Shown here: piece after piece, positions 6,810 through 16,111 of the stretch
Numbering within the stretch: the stretch's first letter is position 1
How the letters are laid out: every line of letters begins with the position of its first letter
Source: an uncultured Victivallales bacterium
Lineage (GTDB): Bacteria > Verrucomicrobiota > Lentisphaeria > Victivallales > UBA1829
Reading direction: 5' to 3'
Assembly: GCA_934644965.1 (NCBI GenBank)
Contig: CAKUDG010000005.1
Location: forward strand, 1 to 64,000
Length of the DNA stretch: 64,000 nucleotides
Notes under the pieces: generated by a model
The model's input: only the letters and a program-made list of their open reading frames with translations
What the model was told of the DNA's origin: nothing
Databases searched by the model: none
Position numbers and translations under genes: made by a program

Positions 6810-9430
6810 GGCAGTTTCACTCCGTGTTTTTTGTAAAGGTCAAGCAGAATGCAGATGCGGTGTGCGGCGGAAAGACGGACATAGTCCAGATCCCCGCGGT
6901 CCGGCGAAATCCGGGAGAACCAGATCAGCTGCCGGCGGCCCTCGCGGACCAGTTCCTCCACACCGCTCTCGCGCGCCTTTTCCGCAAGAATCTTCCCGAG
7001 ACTCACATAACGAATGTCGTCAAAGGCTTCGCGAAGTCCTTCGAGGGCGATGGTGTTGATCACGCCGTCGGAGGTGGGATAGGTCATGGCAAAATTCCGG
7101 TAGTTGCCGTCGCGGTCGTCAAAGAATTCGTTGAAGCGTCTGCGGGCGGCGAAACCGTGAATCATGCTTCCATCGTAATTGTTCATGTACATCCACATGC
7201 CCACCCGGCGGCGGAAGATCAGCGGATTCTCGGCTCCCGGGAACGGACGGGCGTAGTTCATGATGAGCGCTCCGCCCGCATGCCAGTGCTCCGCCTCGTC
7301 TTTTTCCACAGCGGTGCGGACAATCATGTCCTGAATGTCTCCGACGAAATCCAGATTGTTGATCCCCATACCCGTCACACGGATCTTCCCGCCATGACGT
7401 TTCACCACAGTCCAGGTCGGTTCCTGCAGGTAATACAAGGAATTGTAGGAGGATGCCTCATCGATTCCGTACATGTACACATCCCGGTGTCCATAGGCTT
7501 TTTCATGTCTCGCAAGAAATTCCTCCACTTCCTCTCCATAGTCGGACATTTCCTTTTCAAAGACTTCCGTGGTCCGTTCCTCCGGTTTCGTCCGGTTCCA
7601 GCTCTGGCTTGTGGAACTTCCCGCAAAAATGGGGCGCAGCGGCATGCCCAGGGATTTCCGGACGCGGACTTCTTTTTCAAACATCTCCTTGTTCGGCATG
7701 AAGGCTCCTGTCGGATAGAGCATGTTGTGCTCCTTCATGATCTTGAATTCCGCACGAAGCCGGTCTTCAGAAGTTTTCTGATTCTGAATCGCCATCCCAT
7801 GGGAAAAGTTTCCGAAGAAGCGGCGGGAGGTGTCATAACTGGTCCGCGCTTCCGGAAGCTGGAAAGGAAAAACACGCACGGAAAGAGCAAGAGTGCCGAC
7901 GCTTTTTCCATCCGCAGTCATGGATAGCGTTCCGCGATAAAGTCCGCCGGGGGTGTTCTCCGGCACGTGCAGCGTCAGCCAGTACTGCTGATTCTTCCCC
8001 GCCTCCGGCAGAGTGAGCGGAAGAAGCTGCGGAGCATCGCGGAAGGGAAGAAGATCCGGATCAAATGAGGAAATCGAAGTCGATTCGCGGCGGCTGGCAT
8101 CGAAATAGACGGACCCTTCAGGATAATCCAGGCGGATCTCGTTGGTCCGGCGGATTTCATCGACTCTGACGAGCGAATCATCGTTCAGCAGCAGGTCAGG
8201 CGTCAAGAAACGTCCGCGGCGGTCGGCATGATAGTTCAGCCATGCTCCGCCCGCGCGGTACCAGCGCTTCACCAGTTTGAGATCCAGAGCCGATGCGGGG
8301 ATTTCCGCGCCTCCGGGCCCCTTCAGCGCGGAAGCCGTCACATGAAACTTTTCCAGCGCCTGGAACGGAATCACCAGAAACGAGGCGGATTCATATTCGC
8401 CCTGCGCCGCAAAGATTTCCAGCACTCCGCTCAGAGTCCCGTCTGCGGGGAGCTTCCAGGGAGTCCGGATTTCCTGGCTGATCGGGGGAACCGTATACAC
8501 CGCCACAGGACCGGAGCAGGAGGCCTTGTTCGATGCATTCGGCATCTCGGCAGCCATCCGCTGCGCATTGCGGATTTTCTGTTCCAGCGCGTTCCACTGC
8601 CCTTCCGTCACGTCTTTGCGCCCGGAATACGATTCCAGGCGTTTCCCGAGTTCGTTCAGATATTTCGTGAATGAGGGATTCGCCGTATATTTCCCCGCCT
8701 CGGAAAGAAGGTTCTTCAACACTTCCTTCTCCGCAGGGGCTTTCTGCTGCGGAGTCAGCCAGGAGGAATCCAGAGAGGCCTCGTAGAGACGGTATGCCGC
8801 CAGCGCGCCGTTGAAACGCGGAGTGAAGCGGACAGGGGAGGAAACCTTCGGCAGAAGAATGGTGGCATTGTCATTCTCATACTGCCAGACTCCATCCACA
8901 TAGAAGGAAAGCCTCTGCTTGTTCATGGAGTAATTCCACGCGATATGATACCATTTGCCTTTCTCGAAACGGTCTTTGCTGCGCATGGTGATGTAAGGCC
9001 CGCGGAGATCGTCCTTCCCGCCGTAGAATCTCAGAACGATGTGCCCGTCCTTCTCCAGCACGCAGTCCAGCACGCCCATGGAGACGGATTCGGGAGTCTT
9101 TGACGCTTCTCCGAATTCATCGAAACGAATCCGGAAACTCCCGGAAGACTCGCTCATGTCCGGCACTTTTCCCCCTTCCGCGGCGGAAAGGAAGGGCTCC
9201 TCTCCTTTCTGAAAGACAATCCCCGGAATCCCGTCCGGTCCGGCCTGAGCTTTGACATTCTTCCCCGGCTGCAGAAGGATGCTTTTCTCCGATCCCTTCA
9301 CGGAGGGAAGAAGTGCACCTTTTTCCTGGAAATCACAGGAAATCACCGCCTGAGGCTCGAGAGCCACCGAGGAAACGCTTCCCGACAACAGCAGAAGCGT
9401 CGTCAGGAAACAGGCGAAACGCTGTTTCAT
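6806..9430 (-). CDS. secreted DUF4091-type glycoside hydrolase with LamG-like N-terminal domain
   Basis: An 874-residue protein: signal peptide (MKQRFACFLTTLLLLSGSVSSVA), then a concanavalin/LamG-like domain up to about residue 220 (GKWYHIAWNYS and LSFYVDGVWQYEN are its typical strands), a helical linker, a beta-sandwich with LPEAGKNQQYWLTLHVPENT, and a TIM-barrel-like region whose last 100 residues match the DUF4091 tail (TSDGVINTIALEGLREAFDD). Such proteins are thought to act on plant or host polysaccharides outside the cytoplasm; the substrate is unknown. I start at 9430 (ATG after GGAAAGG, 9 bases away); earlier in-frame ATGs at 9475 and 9451 would bury the signal peptide. It heads the three-gene operon ending at 4559. 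Confidence 0.83.
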   Translation of the reverse strand: MKQRFACFLTTLLLLSGSVSSVALEPQAVISCDFQEKGALLPSVKGSEKSILLQPGKNVKAQAGPDGIPGIVFQKGEEPFLSAAEGGKVPDMSESSGSFRIRFDEFGEASKTPESVSMGVLDCVLEKDGHIVLRFYGGKDDLRGPYITMRSKDRFEKGKWYHIAWNYSMNKQRLSFYVDGVWQYENDNATILLPKVSSPVRFTPRFNGALAAYRLYEASLDSSWLTPQQKAPAEKEVLKNLLSEAGKYTANPSFTKYLNELGKRLESYSGRKDVTEGQWNALEQKIRNAQRMAAEMPNASNKASCSGPVAVYTVPPISQEIRTPWKLPADGTLSGVLEIFAAQGEYESASFLVIPFQALEKFHVTASALKGPGGAEIPASALDLKLVKRWYRAGGAWLNYHADRRGRFLTPDLLLNDDSLVRVDEIRRTNEIRLDYPEGSVYFDASRRESTSISSFDPDLLPFRDAPQLLPLTLPEAGKNQQYWLTLHVPENTPGGLYRGTLSMTADGKSVGTLALSVRVFPFQLPEARTSYDTSRRFFGNFSHGMAIQNQKTSEDRLRAEFKIMKEHNMLYPTGAFMPNKEMFEKEVRVRKSLGMPLRPIFAGSSTSQSWNRTKPEERTTEVFEKEMSDYGEEVEEFLARHEKAYGHRDVYMYGIDEASSYNSLYYLQEPTWTVVKRHGGKIRVTGMGINNLDFVGDIQDMIVRTAVEKDEAEHWHAGGALIMNYARPFPGAENPLIFRRRVGMWMYMNNYDGSMIHGFAARRRFNEFFDDRDGNYRNFAMTYPTSDGVINTIALEGLREAFDDIRYVSLGKILAEKARESGVEELVREGRRQLIWFSRISPDRGDLDYVRLSAAHRICILLDLYKKHGVKLP

Positions 9431-9540
9431 CTTTTTTTTCCTTTCCATCATTATATTTTCTGCTTTCCCTTCCATACTCCATATACTTCAACAGACAGAA
9501 AGGCGACGGGGACAACGGACGCCTTCCTTCTCTGCTTCCG

Positions 9541-10410
9541 TCAATCAAATTTCAACGGCCGGAACATCGTGCCGATGCTTATGCCGGAATCTCCCTGGGC
9601 GGAATACGCCTCGTTCGCCAGCTGAGTCCTCGGAACGAATCCAGCATGACCGTCCAGAAACAAAACGTTGCAGCTTCCCATGTGCCTGCCTTCCACCAGA
9701 TCCCTCAAACGGTCCTGATCATCCACTGTCCCCAAGGTCCGGTACCCTTTTGAAATCGCCTCCCACGCCGCGCCCGGAATATAATAGAGCCAGGTGGAAA
9801 CGATGTGCCTTTTTCCCGAAAGAAGATTGTAATACACGTAATAATTGTTCCCGTGATCCAGAACATGCGCCTTCGCGGACGGGTTCTTCGCAGCAGACAG
9901 TCTCCAGGGCGCACTCCCTTTCTGCAGAGTCGGCACATTGCCGGCCCCCAGCCCCTGATTGACATCATACATGGCATACGAGGCGGAGGAAGGCGGCAGA
10001 CCGATCGTCCTGTTCCCCCCGCTCCCGCTGTAATCCAGAACCGCACGCGGACAGAGAAAAATTTTCACCACTGCCGGAATTCTGGTGGCGGGCAGACGGT
10101 CCAGATCCGTCTGTTCATACGGATGCCCCGCCTCCTCCAGCAGCAGACGGTACCAGCGCACATCCCAGCTGTACGGGCCGCTCACATCGTTCCCGCAAAT
10201 GATGTAAGACGGCGTCACAAATCCGTACGACGAAATATACGACTGTTCCAGCATGCCGATGTTTTTCAAATTTCCCATACAGAAAATCTTCTGGCTCGCA
10301 TCCTTCGCCGATTTCAGCGCTGGCATGAGTAACGCCGCAAGGATAGCGATGATCGCAATCACCACCAGAAGCTCGATCAGCGTGAAACTCCAGGCATTTC
10401 GGACATTCAC
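9541..10410 (-). CDS. pseudopilin-like protein, H-x9-DG type (copy 3)
   Basis: A 289-residue member of the prepilin-like family: leader MNVRNAWS if read from the GTG at 10410, then FTLIELLVVIAIIAILAALL, and near the C-terminus H-x9-DG (RHM...FLDGHA). The open frame extends to 10587, but the GTG at 10410 has GGAG 11 bases upstream and gives the short basic leader normal for prepilins; the longer form would add 59 unlikely residues. The -1 residue is Ser. It ends about 110 bp upstream of the DUF4091 hydrolase on the same strand and may be co-transcribed, which would tie this surface-type protein to glycan use. Sequence outside the N-terminus differs strongly from copies 1 and 2. Confidence 0.85.
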   Translation of the reverse strand: MNVRNAWSFTLIELLVVIAIIAILAALLMPALKSAKDASQKIFCMGNLKNIGMLEQSYISSYGFVTPSYIICGNDVSGPYSWDVRWYRLLLEEAGHPYEQTDLDRLPATRIPAVVKIFLCPRAVLDYSGSGGNRTIGLPPSSASYAMYDVNQGLGAGNVPTLQKGSAPWRLSAAKNPSAKAHVLDHGNNYYVYYNLLSGKRHIVSTWLYYIPGAAWEAISKGYRTLGTVDDQDRLRDLVEGRHMGSCNVLFLDGHAGFVPRTQLANEAYSAQGDSGISIGTMFRPLKFD

Positions 10411-10731
10411 TCTTCTGCTTTCTCCACACGGCAGGAGGATACTTCCGGCAGGGAGGAAAGGCCCTCTTTCCTTCCGCCAGCTCTGCCGGAAAAATGCCGA
10501 CAGGGGGGAGAAAAAGAAATATTCCTTCCAGATCCTGCACATTCTTCCGGAAAGATCTTCCGGAAATGGAAAATTCAAGTTCTGCATGATGCCTCAAATC
10601 CATTTCATTCTTTACTTTTTATTCTACATTCCTAAGTTTTTGATTCGTCGTATCTTTCCGTTGCATGGCAATACTGAAGATACATCATAAAATAAGGCTG
10701 CTGTCAAAAAAGCAAAGCGGAAGGGAAAAGC

Positions 10732-11736
10732 TCAGCCCGCCGCTCTTCTCTCCACATTGTTTTCTGTCCGGGAAGAGGAGGGTCCATTCTGCCGGCAGGA
10801 AAGCGGAATCACACTCATGGCCCGGTAATCCGCCCCGGATTCCAGACGAAGAAGCAGATCCGCCGCGCACTGCCAGAAATCTTTTTCAAAATCCGGTGAA
10901 AACGCCGCAATATGCGGAGTGAAAATCACGTTCTCCATGGCAAAGAGCGCATTGGAAACCGAAGGAGGTTCGGGATCGGTCACATCGAGGGCGGCTCCGG
11001 CAAGATGTCCGCTTCCAAGAGCCTCCAGAAGCGCAGACTCGTCCACAACTCCGCCCCGGGAGGTGTTGACCAGAAGCGCCCCGGGCTTCATCAAGGCGAA
11101 TCGCTCCTCATTCATCAGATGTCTTGTGGATTCCGTCAGCGGACAATGGAGCGAGACAATGTCCGATTCCTGCAGAAGGCGCTCCAGCTCCATCGAATCG
11201 GGAACAAACGGGTCGAAATGGAGGATGTTCATGCGGAATCCGGAAAGCATCCGTTCCACATGGCGCGCAATTCTGCCGTAGCCGACGAGTCCGAGCGTCC
11301 TCCCGCGGACCTGACCGAGTTCCGGGCGGTTCCCCGAGTCCCAGACTCCGGACCGGACTTCCCTGTCCAGCATCGGAATCCTTCTCAGAAGCGAAAAGAT
11401 CAAGGCCACCGCGTGTTCCGCCACCGCTTCCGCAATGGATTCGGGGGTATTGAGCACGGCGATTCCGAGTTCACCGGCTCTTTTCAGCGGCAGGGCGTCG
11501 ACACCGCTTCCGTTGCGGAGAAGCACGCGGCAGTTCGGGAGGCGGTCCAGAACACCCTCCGTCAGCGCGGGATTTGCCCCGAACATCCAGAGAATGTCCG
11601 CATCCGAAGCAAATTCCGCCAGTTCGTCGGACGTTTCACACTTCCGACAGATCAGCTCCATGCCCGCGTTCCGCAGCTGAGGAGGAATTTCCGGAGGAAG
11701 CTGGTTTTCCTCCGCGGAAATCATCGCACATTTCAT
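10732..11736 (-). CDS. D-isomer-specific 2-hydroxyacid dehydrogenase (SerA/CtBP-like)
   Basis: A 334-residue NAD-dependent dehydrogenase. The Rossmann motif GRTLGLVGYGRIARHVE sits near residue 145, followed by the typical LLVNTSRGGVVDESALLEAL and the catalytic histidine region TPHIAAFSP. Relatives oxidise or reduce D-2-hydroxy acids, including phosphoglycerate and hydroxypyruvate; the substrate here is not clear. Its start codon overlaps the stop of the HpcH/HpaI aldolase gene (ATGA, 11733-11736), so the two are translationally coupled. An aldolase that yields pyruvate or a semialdehyde beside a 2-ketoacid reductase suggests sugar-acid breakdown (inference). It is the last gene of the IclR-headed operon. 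Confidence 0.88.
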   Translation of the reverse strand: MKCAMISAEENQLPPEIPPQLRNAGMELICRKCETSDELAEFASDADILWMFGANPALTEGVLDRLPNCRVLLRNGSGVDALPLKRAGELGIAVLNTPESIAEAVAEHAVALIFSLLRRIPMLDREVRSGVWDSGNRPELGQVRGRTLGLVGYGRIARHVERMLSGFRMNILHFDPFVPDSMELERLLQESDIVSLHCPLTESTRHLMNEERFALMKPGALLVNTSRGGVVDESALLEALGSGHLAGAALDVTDPEPPSVSNALFAMENVIFTPHIAAFSPDFEKDFWQCAADLLLRLESGADYRAMSVIPLSCRQNGPSSSRTENNVERRAAG

Positions 11737-12494
11737 TGACGCACCTCTTTCAGAAGATTCTGGTAGAATGCGTACTGACTTACACAGTCACCCGTCAGAG
11801 CAATCCAGTTGACTCCGCGCACCTTCCAGGCGGGGAAATTCCCCGCGGCGGTCCCCAGCATCACACCCGCGGCCTTGGTTTTCCGGCAGATTTCGTCTAT
11901 GACGCGGTTCAGTTCCGGATCGTCCATGCGGTTCAGGATCCCCATCGATCCGGAAAGGTCGCAGGGCCCCACGCAGATGCTGCCGATCCCGGGAACACGC
12001 AGAATCTCATCCAGATGGGGAAGAGCATCGATGTGCTCGATCTGGATAATCACCATCGGTTCTTCATCGGACTGTTTCAAGTAGTCGAAGAAATTCGTCT
12101 TTCCGTAACGGACTCCTCTCCGGACGCCGCATCCCCGTCTCCCGCGCAGCGGATAGCGGCATGCGGCAACCGCGGCCTCCGCCTCTTCCGCAGTGCAGAC
12201 CATTGGAACAATCACCGCCGCAGGAGCCATGTCCAGAATCGGCTTGATCACCCAGTGTTCATTCCAGGGAACACGGACAAACGGCGCGCAGGACGTCCCA
12301 CGGAGCGCCATGATATGCCCCAGGACGCTTTCTATGTTTAAAGGAGCATGTTCCATATCGATCCAGGTAAAATCCATCCCCGCGTCCGCAGCCAGTTCGC
12401 TGACAGCCGGATCACTCAGTGAAATGGAGGTGCCGATGGCTATTCTATTTTGGGCAATGCACTGTCTGAAGCGTTCAAGATTGTTAATTTCCAT
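11733..12494 (-). CDS. HpcH/HpaI-family aldolase
   Basis: A 253-residue class II pyruvate-type aldolase of the HpcH/HpaI/citrate lyase family. Family marks include FTWIDMEHAPLN near residue 47, PFVRVPWNE, AAVIVPMVCTAEEAE, the RGCGVRRGVRYG loop, and the metal region IIQIEH with ICVGPCDLSGSMG. Enzymes of this type cleave or form 2-keto-3-deoxy sugar acids or 4-hydroxy-2-ketoacids, using a divalent metal. I chose the ATG at 12494, preceded by GGAGG four bases away; the frame opens at 12575 inside the IclR gene. It overlaps iclR by 11 bp and the dehydrogenase by 4 bp, indicating a tight three-gene operon. Confidence 0.9.
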   Translation of the reverse strand: MEINNLERFRQCIAQNRIAIGTSISLSDPAVSELAADAGMDFTWIDMEHAPLNIESVLGHIMALRGTSCAPFVRVPWNEHWVIKPILDMAPAAVIVPMVCTAEEAEAAVAACRYPLRGRRGCGVRRGVRYGKTNFFDYLKQSDEEPMVIIQIEHIDALPHLDEILRVPGIGSICVGPCDLSGSMGILNRMDDPELNRVIDEICRKTKAAGVMLGTAAGNFPAWKVRGVNWIALTGDCVSQYAFYQNLLKEVRQ

Positions 12495-13266
12495 AATTCC
12501 TCCAATTCTCCACGGATAATCCGTGTTTCTTGTTTTGTTCAAAAAGCCATTGCGCGCATTCGCGCAGATTCCCATAAATAAGATCTTCTACCCCTTCGGA
12601 AAGACGAAAGAGCGGAACCGTCAGCCCCAGACTTCCCGCCGTCCTCCCGGAAAGATCGCTGAACGGAACCGCATAGGATTTGATTTCCTCGTCCTCGTTC
12701 ACCATCAGAGAAAGTTTTTTCTTCCGGATTTCCTCCAGTTCGCGTTTCAGGGCTTCCCGGCTGGCGCACCCTTCCTCCCACTGCATCGCGGAAGGAAGAC
12801 CCCCGGAATCAATCAGGGCATCCAGTTCCATCGGAGTCAGCCCGGACAAAATCACTCGACCAGATACACTGTGATACAGCGACAGACTGCTGTATACAGA
12901 AATATTCAGCACCAAACTCCGGGGAAACTGCGCCTGCGAAATAATCCTGACATTCTCATCCTGAAACACCGCTATCACAGCCGATTCCCTCGTCGCATTC
13001 GCAAGACGAACGCACGCCTCCATCGAAAGACGCTCCACCAGAGGATCCAGATGACTCCCATTCCCCAGATTCCTGAATTTCTCCGAAAGCATGTAGCCGC
13101 CGGATCCGTCATTCAGAACATACCCCAGCGAACACATTTCCTTCAGAATGTTGCAAAGCGTCGGCTTCGCAATCCCCGTCCGGGCACTCAGCGACTTCAA
13201 TGTGATCTTCCTGTTGTAGCGAAGATATTCAACAATATTGAATACCTTCGGTATAATCTTGATCAT
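12484..13266 (-). CDS. IclR-family transcriptional regulator
   Basis: A 260-residue regulator: N-terminal winged helix-turn-helix within residues 1-70 (ITLKSLSARTGIAKPTLCNIL is the HTH core), then an IclR effector-binding domain with SGRVILSGL and EELEEIRKKKLSLMV regions. IclR proteins usually bind palindromic sites and sense small carboxylates or aromatics. It is the first gene of the operon with the aldolase and the hydroxyacid dehydrogenase, so it probably controls its own operon. A perfect TTTTACA-T-TGTAAAA palindrome about 110 bp upstream (13375-13389) is a candidate operator. Length and domain order are normal. Confidence 0.9.
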   Translation of the reverse strand: MIKIIPKVFNIVEYLRYNRKITLKSLSARTGIAKPTLCNILKEMCSLGYVLNDGSGGYMLSEKFRNLGNGSHLDPLVERLSMEACVRLANATRESAVIAVFQDENVRIISQAQFPRSLVLNISVYSSLSLYHSVSGRVILSGLTPMELDALIDSGGLPSAMQWEEGCASREALKRELEEIRKKKLSLMVNEDEEIKSYAVPFSDLSGRTAGSLGLTVPLFRLSEGVEDLIYGNLRECAQWLFEQNKKHGLSVENWRNYGN

Positions 13267-13374
13267 CCCGGACGCTCCTGCATCTTCCTCGGTAAATCTT
13301 TTCCTTTCATTATAGATAATTTTTCTGCCAAGTCAATTCTTTTCCCTTCTTTTTTCCTCTTTTTCAAGAAATCA

Positions 13375-13389
13375 TTTTACATTGTAAAA
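13375..13389. promoter_or_regulatory. 15-bp palindrome, candidate IclR operator
   Basis: TTTTACATTGTAAAA is a perfect 7-1-7 palindrome in an A/T-rich stretch upstream of iclR. An imperfect sister, TTTTATAATGTAAAA, lies near 13590-13604, and both are followed by CAAAA. The surrounding 13267-13987 (720 bp) holds no gene I can support; a minus-strand frame at 13592-13963 lacks a ribosome site and homology. Confidence 0.35.
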
Positions 13390-13987
13390 CAAAAAAAACA
13401 AAAAAAACATCTCTACCTGATTTTTCCCATGAAAAAGCAGAAAAAACGGTCTCGGCTTCTGCGAAGGAAACAAAAAACCTTGCAAATCCATAAGTTCAGA
13501 CATCCTGAGATTATGAAAAGGGCATGCCGGGAAAAACGGAAAAGCACCCCGGGAAGGAAAAGAGGGGGCTCATGAAATTTCACTCCATGTTTTATAATGT
13601 AAAACAAAAATCCTCGGAAAGACAGAAACGGCCCCCCCTGCGCTCAGTCAGCAGCAAGGATCTGCAAGGGCGGAGCAAAAACTCCGCTTCCCGCGGGAGA
13701 ACACGCAATCTCCGAGCCAGGAAAAGACGCTGAATCCCCCAGAACAGCAGGACTCTGTGGATCATCAGGGGGATCAGAATCCAGGAAAGCGGATAGGAGA
13801 GTAGAAGATTCTCCATCGCCCTGTATGCGGAAAGATGGCGAGGACCCGCAAAACTCGGAAGGCACAGGGAAAAATCATCGTGACAAACGGCGAAAGGAAG
13901 AAATCCCCCCAGTTCTCCCACTCCTCCATTGCCAATCTCCGTGAAAGCGCAGAGGATATACATCGTGAAGAAGCAGAAGGGAAAAGC

Positions 13988-14974
13988 TCAGAAAGGCCAT
14001 CTGAGCAACATGGCCCCCCAGGTGAGTCCGGCTCCAGCAGTGACGAGAAGCAGAAGATCCTCCTTTTTCAGTTTTCCCTCCCGTGCCATCTCATAAAGAG
14101 CCAGACCGATCGAAGCGGAACAGGTATTCCCGTGATGCTGAAGATTCACATACAGGCGGTCTTTCATCCCAAGATTCTGAGCAACCGCTTCCACAATCCG
14201 GATATTGGCCTGATGCGGCACCAGAAAACGGATTTCCTCCGGACGGACATGTGAAGAGGACAGCAGGGAAGAGGCGGATTCAGACATGCACTGAACGGCC
14301 TGTTTGAAAATCACCTTACCGTCCATCCGGACAAAATGTTCGCGATTCGCGACAGTTTCGGAAGTGGCTGGTTTCAGAGATCCTCCGGCGGGAATCTGAA
14401 GACGGTCGGCGAATTCCCCGTCCGAATACAGTTCGCACGCAGGAAAGTTTTCGGGAAGTCCGTCGTTGCGTTCGAGGAGGAATGCGCACGCGCCGTCTCC
14501 GAAGAGCACGCAGGTGTCGCGGCTTGTCCAGTCGACCATGGCGGACATCTTTTCCGAGGCAACAACCAAAGCATAGCGGCAGTGTTCCATCACCCCCAGG
14601 AGTCCCCGCGCTGTCTGAAGCGCGTAAAGCAGACCGCTGCATGCCGCCTGAAGGTCGAAGGCAAACGCTTTTCTGCAATTCAGCGCCTGCTGAAGAAGAC
14701 AGGCTCCCGCGGGAAAAATCTGTGTCGGTGAAGTGGAGCACATCACAATGCATCCCACTTCCTCAGCGCTCACTCCGGCGTGCCGGAGCGCCTCTTCCGC
14801 CGCCGCACGGCCCATGCTGATTATGCTTTCTTCCTCCCCGGCGATATGGCGGGAGAGAATCCCGGAACGCGTCCGGATCCATTCATCCGATGTATCCACC
14901 ATGTGAGAAAGATCCTCATTCGTCAGAACAGTCTTTGGCGAACAGGCACCGATGCCGATAAGCTGTGTCTTCAT
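13988..14974 (-). CDS. fabH: 3-oxoacyl-ACP synthase III (KAS III)
   Basis: A 328-residue condensing enzyme that starts fatty acid synthesis by joining acetyl-CoA to malonyl-ACP in the cytoplasm. The Cys-His-Asn triad is visible: the nucleophile in LQAACSGLLYALQ near residue 113, the His in VPHQANIRIVEA, and the Asn in HHGNTCSASIG. TSDEWIRTRSGI near residue 28 and SPTQIFPAGACLLQ are also classical FabH segments. It stands alone, not in a fab or plsX cluster, and a secondary-metabolite KAS III cannot be excluded, though nothing nearby suggests one. The start at 14974 (MKTQLIGIG) matches the family. Confidence 0.93.
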   Translation of the reverse strand: MKTQLIGIGACSPKTVLTNEDLSHMVDTSDEWIRTRSGILSRHIAGEEESIISMGRAAAEEALRHAGVSAEEVGCIVMCSTSPTQIFPAGACLLQQALNCRKAFAFDLQAACSGLLYALQTARGLLGVMEHCRYALVVASEKMSAMVDWTSRDTCVLFGDGACAFLLERNDGLPENFPACELYSDGEFADRLQIPAGGSLKPATSETVANREHFVRMDGKVIFKQAVQCMSESASSLLSSSHVRPEEIRFLVPHQANIRIVEAVAQNLGMKDRLYVNLQHHGNTCSASIGLALYEMAREGKLKKEDLLLLVTAGAGLTWGAMLLRWPF

Positions 14975-15039
14975 TTTGAATATACCCTCCCCCGTTTGAC
15001 TTTTTTGCTGTCTCTTCTTTGATTTTTCCCGCTAGGACT

Positions 15040-15210
15040 TGTTTTCATGTCACGGGAGTGTTGTGAAGAACGGCACTGTGATGAAGCAGGCAAACCGCCG
15101 CCAGAGGGCTGCTTGCCCGGCGGACGTCTATAACCCGACCGATCCCCCTGGAGTCTGAAAATTTCTCCCCGTCAGACATGACTCCACTTCTGTTTTCCCG
15201 GACTCCGGAC
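15040..15210. other. GC-rich structured intergenic segment, possible RNA
   Basis: The 580-bp gap 14975-15557 between fabH and the DUF1805 gene contains no convincing reading frame. Within it, 15040-15210 is GC-rich and can fold: AAGCAG with CTGCTT around 15085-15112, CCGCCG with CGGCGG, and GGAGTC-TGA...TCA-GAC...GACTCC near 15150-15190. I could not match it to RNase P, tmRNA, SRP RNA or 6S RNA; the SRP loop and the RNase P GAGGAAAGTCC motif are absent. It may be a small RNA or a leader. Confidence 0.3.
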
Positions 15211-15557
15211 GGACGGGACAAGTCATTTCTTCCGCAACAAGTTTTTCATTCCTGCGGGATCTCCCATCTTGCCCTCTCATGAGGAATATACAGTGAAACG
15301 GGCGTTTTTCAAGTTTCCAGGATCAGTCTTCCTATCTCATTCGTCTTCCTTATCTTCTGGAAAACCGGGGAGGAGTTCTTCCCCCCCGTTTCCGTACAAT
15401 CCACTCTTCTTCCTTTCCGCAGAAGACTTGAGAAAGAGAAGGCTTTTTCTTCTTGCAATCGGGAAGAAAAAGCCGTATATTCCCAGACAGACATGAAAAC
15501 GACACCCATACATGAAATCTGCAACGGGAGCAGAAAGCAGACGGGAGCAGAAAACTG

Positions 15558-15857
15558 ATGATAAAAACCCGGAAACTCGAAATCGAGGGAAAGAACTTTT
15601 CCGCAGTGGAAATCGGAACTCCCCACGGAACCATTCTTCTGATCCGCGGATCAAAATCCATTCTGGGATGCGGATATTTTTCCATCGAAACCGCAAACCG
15701 CCTTGGAGACCGTTTCGCACTCGTCACCGGAGTCCGGAACTGGGACGACATGCTCAATGCGTCCGTGAAAGACGCCAGTTCCCCCGCACTCGAAGCGGGC
15801 GTGCATCCCGGTTCATCGACCGGACGGGAGGCGCTTCTCCTGATGGAAAATTCCTGA
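15558..15857 (+). CDS. YunC-like DUF1805 protein
   Basis: A 99-residue protein that matches the DUF1805/YunC family in length and motifs: an N-terminal strand pair (EIEGKNFSAVEI), the central ILGCGYFSIETANRLGDR segment with its Cys-Gly, TGVRNWDDMLNA, and the family-ending GREALLLM. The function of DUF1805 is not established. GGGAG stands 10 bases before the ATG. The gene seems monocistronic; 254 bp separate it from the copper ATPase, and that spacer is purine-rich and holds no supported gene. Confidence 0.82.
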   Translation: MIKTRKLEIEGKNFSAVEIGTPHGTILLIRGSKSILGCGYFSIETANRLGDRFALVTGVRNWDDMLNASVKDASSPALEAGVHPGSSTGREALLLMENS

Positions 15858-16111
15858 ATCCTATTTTATTTGATGAAAACATCCTTCCCATCAAGATTCT
15901 TGAAAATCCATTCCATCGGAATCCCGCGGCGGAATCCGCCGGAATGTCTCCGGAAAGCGGAGCGGTTCTCCCGAGGGGGACTCGTCTCCGTCAGGAAGGA
16001 ACTTTCCCGATGGCATATTGAACGTCTGTCCGTCCTTCCGGGCGCCTGTACAGGAGAAGGAGGTGCAGGAGAAGGAGGAAAAGAAGGCGAAGAAGAAGGA
16101 GATGCACAGCT

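Noticed and set aside
13592..13963. Minus-strand frame of 123 codons downstream of fabH
   Set aside because: No ribosome site, no recognisable domain, and composition like the surrounding spacer. It could only be a very weak candidate.
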